Below are positions 62,336 through 64,000 of a DNA stretch of 64,000 nucleotides, one piece after another. Each line of letters begins with the position of its first letter. Position 1 is the first letter of the stretch. Source of the DNA: Microvirga subterranea. Its GTDB lineage: Bacteria; Pseudomonadota; Alphaproteobacteria; Rhizobiales; Beijerinckiaceae. The notes beneath the pieces are model-generated. The model ran no database searches and was not told the origin of the DNA. It saw only the letters and a list, made by a program, of their open reading frames with translations. The stretch spans positions 124,001 through 188,000 of the forward strand of contig NZ_QQBB01000006.1 of assembly GCF_003350535.1 (NCBI RefSeq), written 5' to 3'. The position numbers were made by a program, and so were the translations under genes.

Positions 62336-64000
62336 ATGGTCAAGGCGAGCATCGCGCTGGCGCTGATAGGAGTTGTCGTTCTCGGGGCCTCCTTGGGCGG
62401 AGTGGTGGACGTACCGTTTTATCTGCCCCTGTCGACCCTCGCCCTGGCAGGCATCCTGCAGGCCGGTCGCTACATCCCGACATTCCTGCGCATCTTCCTG
62501 GTCATGCTTTCGGCCACCCATGTGGTCCTCGTCCTGCTCATCCTCGGGGCGGCGAGCGGGCTCATCACTGGCGACTACACGGGCTACGTGCCGCCGCCAT
62601 CCTCGGCGCTCGGCGCGACGGCGTTCGCGGCCATCATCTACGGCCTCTCCTACGTGCCGGTGGTGCGCACCATCTGCCGCATCACCGACCGGTACCTGGA
62701 ATCCCAGGCCGACAGCATCATCGGCATCCCCTTCATCGGCCGGGTCCAGGCGCGCGAGGGGACCATCGGCATCTGGATGGTCGCCATCCTGATCGCCCTC
62801 AACCTGGCGCAGGTTGCGCTGAACGTGCGGCTCAGCTTCTTCTCGCGCGACATGTTCAACGCCCTCGAGGCCAAGGACGCGGCAGCCTTCTGGTACCAGC
62901 TCTTCGTCATCTTCACGCCGCTCGCGGCCGTCTTCGTGGTAGCAGCCCTCACCGAGGTGCTGCTGCAGAACGTGCTGATGATCCGCTGGCGCGCCTTCCT
63001 CAACACCTATTACGTGGGCGCGTGGCTGGGCGACGGCACCCATTATCGGATGCAGCTTCTCGGCCGCAGCGCCGACAACCCGGACCAGCGCATCTCGGAC
63101 GACCTGCGCAAGTTCGTGGAGAGCACCTATTCCCTGTCGATCGGCCTCATGAACCAGGCGGCGACGCTGGTGTCCTTCGTGGCGATCCTCTGGACCATCT
63201 CGGCGGGCTTCACCTTCCCGGGCACCGACGTGGAGGTGCCGGGCCTGCTGGTGTGGGTCTGCGTCGCCTATGCGGTCCTCGGCACATACGTGACGCACCT
63301 CATCGGCCGGCCGCTCATCGGGCTGAACTTCCAGCAGGAGCGGGTCGAGGCGGATTACCGCTTCTCCCTGGCGCGCCTGCGCGAGTACTCGGAGCAGGTG
63401 GCGCTCCTCAACGGCGAGCGGGCCGAGGAGGAGAGCTTCGGCCGGCGCTTCGAGCGGATCGTCGACAACTACATGCGGATCGTGGTCAGGCTCATCAAGC
63501 TCAACAGCTTCACGGCGGCCTATTTCCAGGCGAACGTCGTGGTGCCCTACATCCTGACCGCTCCCTACTACTTCATCGGCAAGATCTCCCTGGGCCAGAT
63601 GCAGCAGGTGGTTGGCGCGTTCTCGCGGGTGGAGTCGGCGCTCACCTACTTCATCACGATCTATACGACGCTGGCGGACTACAAGGCGGTGCTCGACCGT
63701 CTCACCACCTTTGAGGAGGCGATCAGCTCGGCGCAGCGCGTGGGCGGCGAGAGCAAGCTCGCGGTCGCCCCGATGGGGACCCAAGAGGTGCGCCTCAAGG
63801 ATCTCGACGTCCGGCTGCCCGACGGCCGGCAGCTTCTCCATGCGGACGGCCTCGCGTTCCGTCCCGGCGAGCGCACGCTCCTGGCCGGTCCGTCGGGTTC
63901 GGGCAAGTCGACCCTGTTCCGGGCCATCGCGGGCATTTGGCCGTTCGGCGAGGGCGAGGTCCAGGTGCCGGAGGGCCAGACCATGATGCTGCTGCCCCAG
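62336..64000 (+). CDS. SbmA/BacA-like ABC transporter (cut by window edge)
   Basis: The frame is open from the ATG at 62336 (GCAGGAGAG upstream) to the window end, 555 residues. It has about eight membrane helices of the ABC_membrane_2 type (RLSFFSRDMFNALEAKDAAAFW, LNTYYVGAWLGDGTHYRMQL) and then an ATPase domain with Walker A GPSGSGKST (residues 518-526). This is the YddA/BacA-like ABC layout with fused ATPase, which transports peptides or cobalamin-like compounds. The signature and Walker B motifs lie outside the window. Confidence 0.93.
   Translation, partial: MVKASIALALIGVVVLGASLGGVVDVPFYLPLSTLALAGILQAGRYIPTFLRIFLVMLSATHVVLVLLILGAASGLITGDYTGYVPPPSSALGATAFAAIIYGLSYVPVVRTICRITDRYLESQADSIIGIPFIGRVQAREGTIGIWMVAILIALNLAQVALNVRLSFFSRDMFNALEAKDAAAFWYQLFVIFTPLAAVFVVAALTEVLLQNVLMIRWRAFLNTYYVGAWLGDGTHYRMQLLGRSADNPDQRISDDLRKFVESTYSLSIGLMNQAATLVSFVAILWTISAGFTFPGTDVEVPGLLVWVCVAYAVLGTYVTHLIGRPLIGLNFQQERVEADYRFSLARLREYSEQVALLNGERAEEESFGRRFERIVDNYMRIVVRLIKLNSFTAAYFQANVVVPYILTAPYYFIGKISLGQMQQVVGAFSRVESALTYFITIYTTLADYKAVLDRLTTFEEAISSAQRVGGESKLAVAPMGTQEVRLKDLDVRLPDGRQLLHADGLAFRPGERTLLAGPSGSGKSTLFRAIAGIWPFGEGEVQVPEGQTMMLLPQ

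Overview
The window is about 64 kb of GC-rich alphaproteobacterial chromosome, most likely a member of the Hyphomicrobiales close to Methylobacteriaceae such as Microvirga. That placement is an inference. It rests on gene order (murA, DUF2948, hisD, UPF0262, low-molecular-weight phosphatase), a 5-aminolevulinate synthase HemA of the C4 pathway, a tRNA-His with no G-1 nucleotide and an A73 discriminator, paired phasins, HWE-type histidine kinases and an Omp25-type porin. No insertion sequence, prophage, integrase or CRISPR array was seen.

Layout. 0-2 kb: end of a kaiC gene overlapping an HWE kinase gene, then a broken second HWE kinase. 2-8 kb: tRNA-Thr, hemA with an FNR/FixK-like box, and the murA-hisD housekeeping cluster. 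8-13 kb: AzlCD amino-acid exporter, TerC membrane protein and a tripartite tricarboxylate transporter (tctB, tctA, tctC). 13-17 kb: tRNA-His, small hypothetical genes, RtcB RNA ligase and a small GcrA-like protein. 17-26 kb: secreted and surface proteins (RTX metalloprotease, Gly-rich protein, Omp25-like porin), a four-PAS GGDEF-EAL protein and a cytochrome c. 26-34 kb: Nudix hydrolase, two phasins with an upstream palindrome, a PdhS-like kinase, a GNAT protein and a large acyl-CoA-synthetase/acetyltransferase fusion, then bacterioferritin and its ferredoxin. 35-44 kb: two divergent oxidation operons, cytochrome c-lutA-membrane protein-lutB-lutC and glcD-glcE-DUF2585-glcF. 44-49 kb: a long coiled-coil protein, a Nudix hydrolase, DUF2076, an SMR exporter, an L,D-transpeptidase and a DMT transporter. 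50-54 kb: groES-groEL with a CIRCE operator, followed by an RTX gene bracketed by near-identical terminators. 54-64 kb: GST, DoxX, MarR regulator, VOC protein, aldo/keto reductase, flavodoxin-like protein, iron-type binding protein, MetNIQ importer and the start of an SbmA/BacA-like ABC transporter.

How the genes may work together. The 35-44 kb block is a compact lactate and glycolate oxidation locus. Each operon has a small integral membrane protein placed between the genes for otherwise soluble Fe-S and flavin subunits, which suggests dedicated membrane anchors or electron-transfer partners. Iron handling (bfr/bfd with a partial Irr-like motif), oxygen control of heme synthesis (FNR/FixK-like box at hemA), storage granules (phasins) and stress chaperones (groESL with CIRCE) show recognisable regulatory DNA. 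No single locus is clearly a wholly new defence or mobile system. The best candidates for new biology are the membrane subunits of the lut and glc operons, the KaiC-kinase pair, the long coiled-coil protein, the overlapping hairpins at 26.26-26.32 kb and the bracketed RTX gene.
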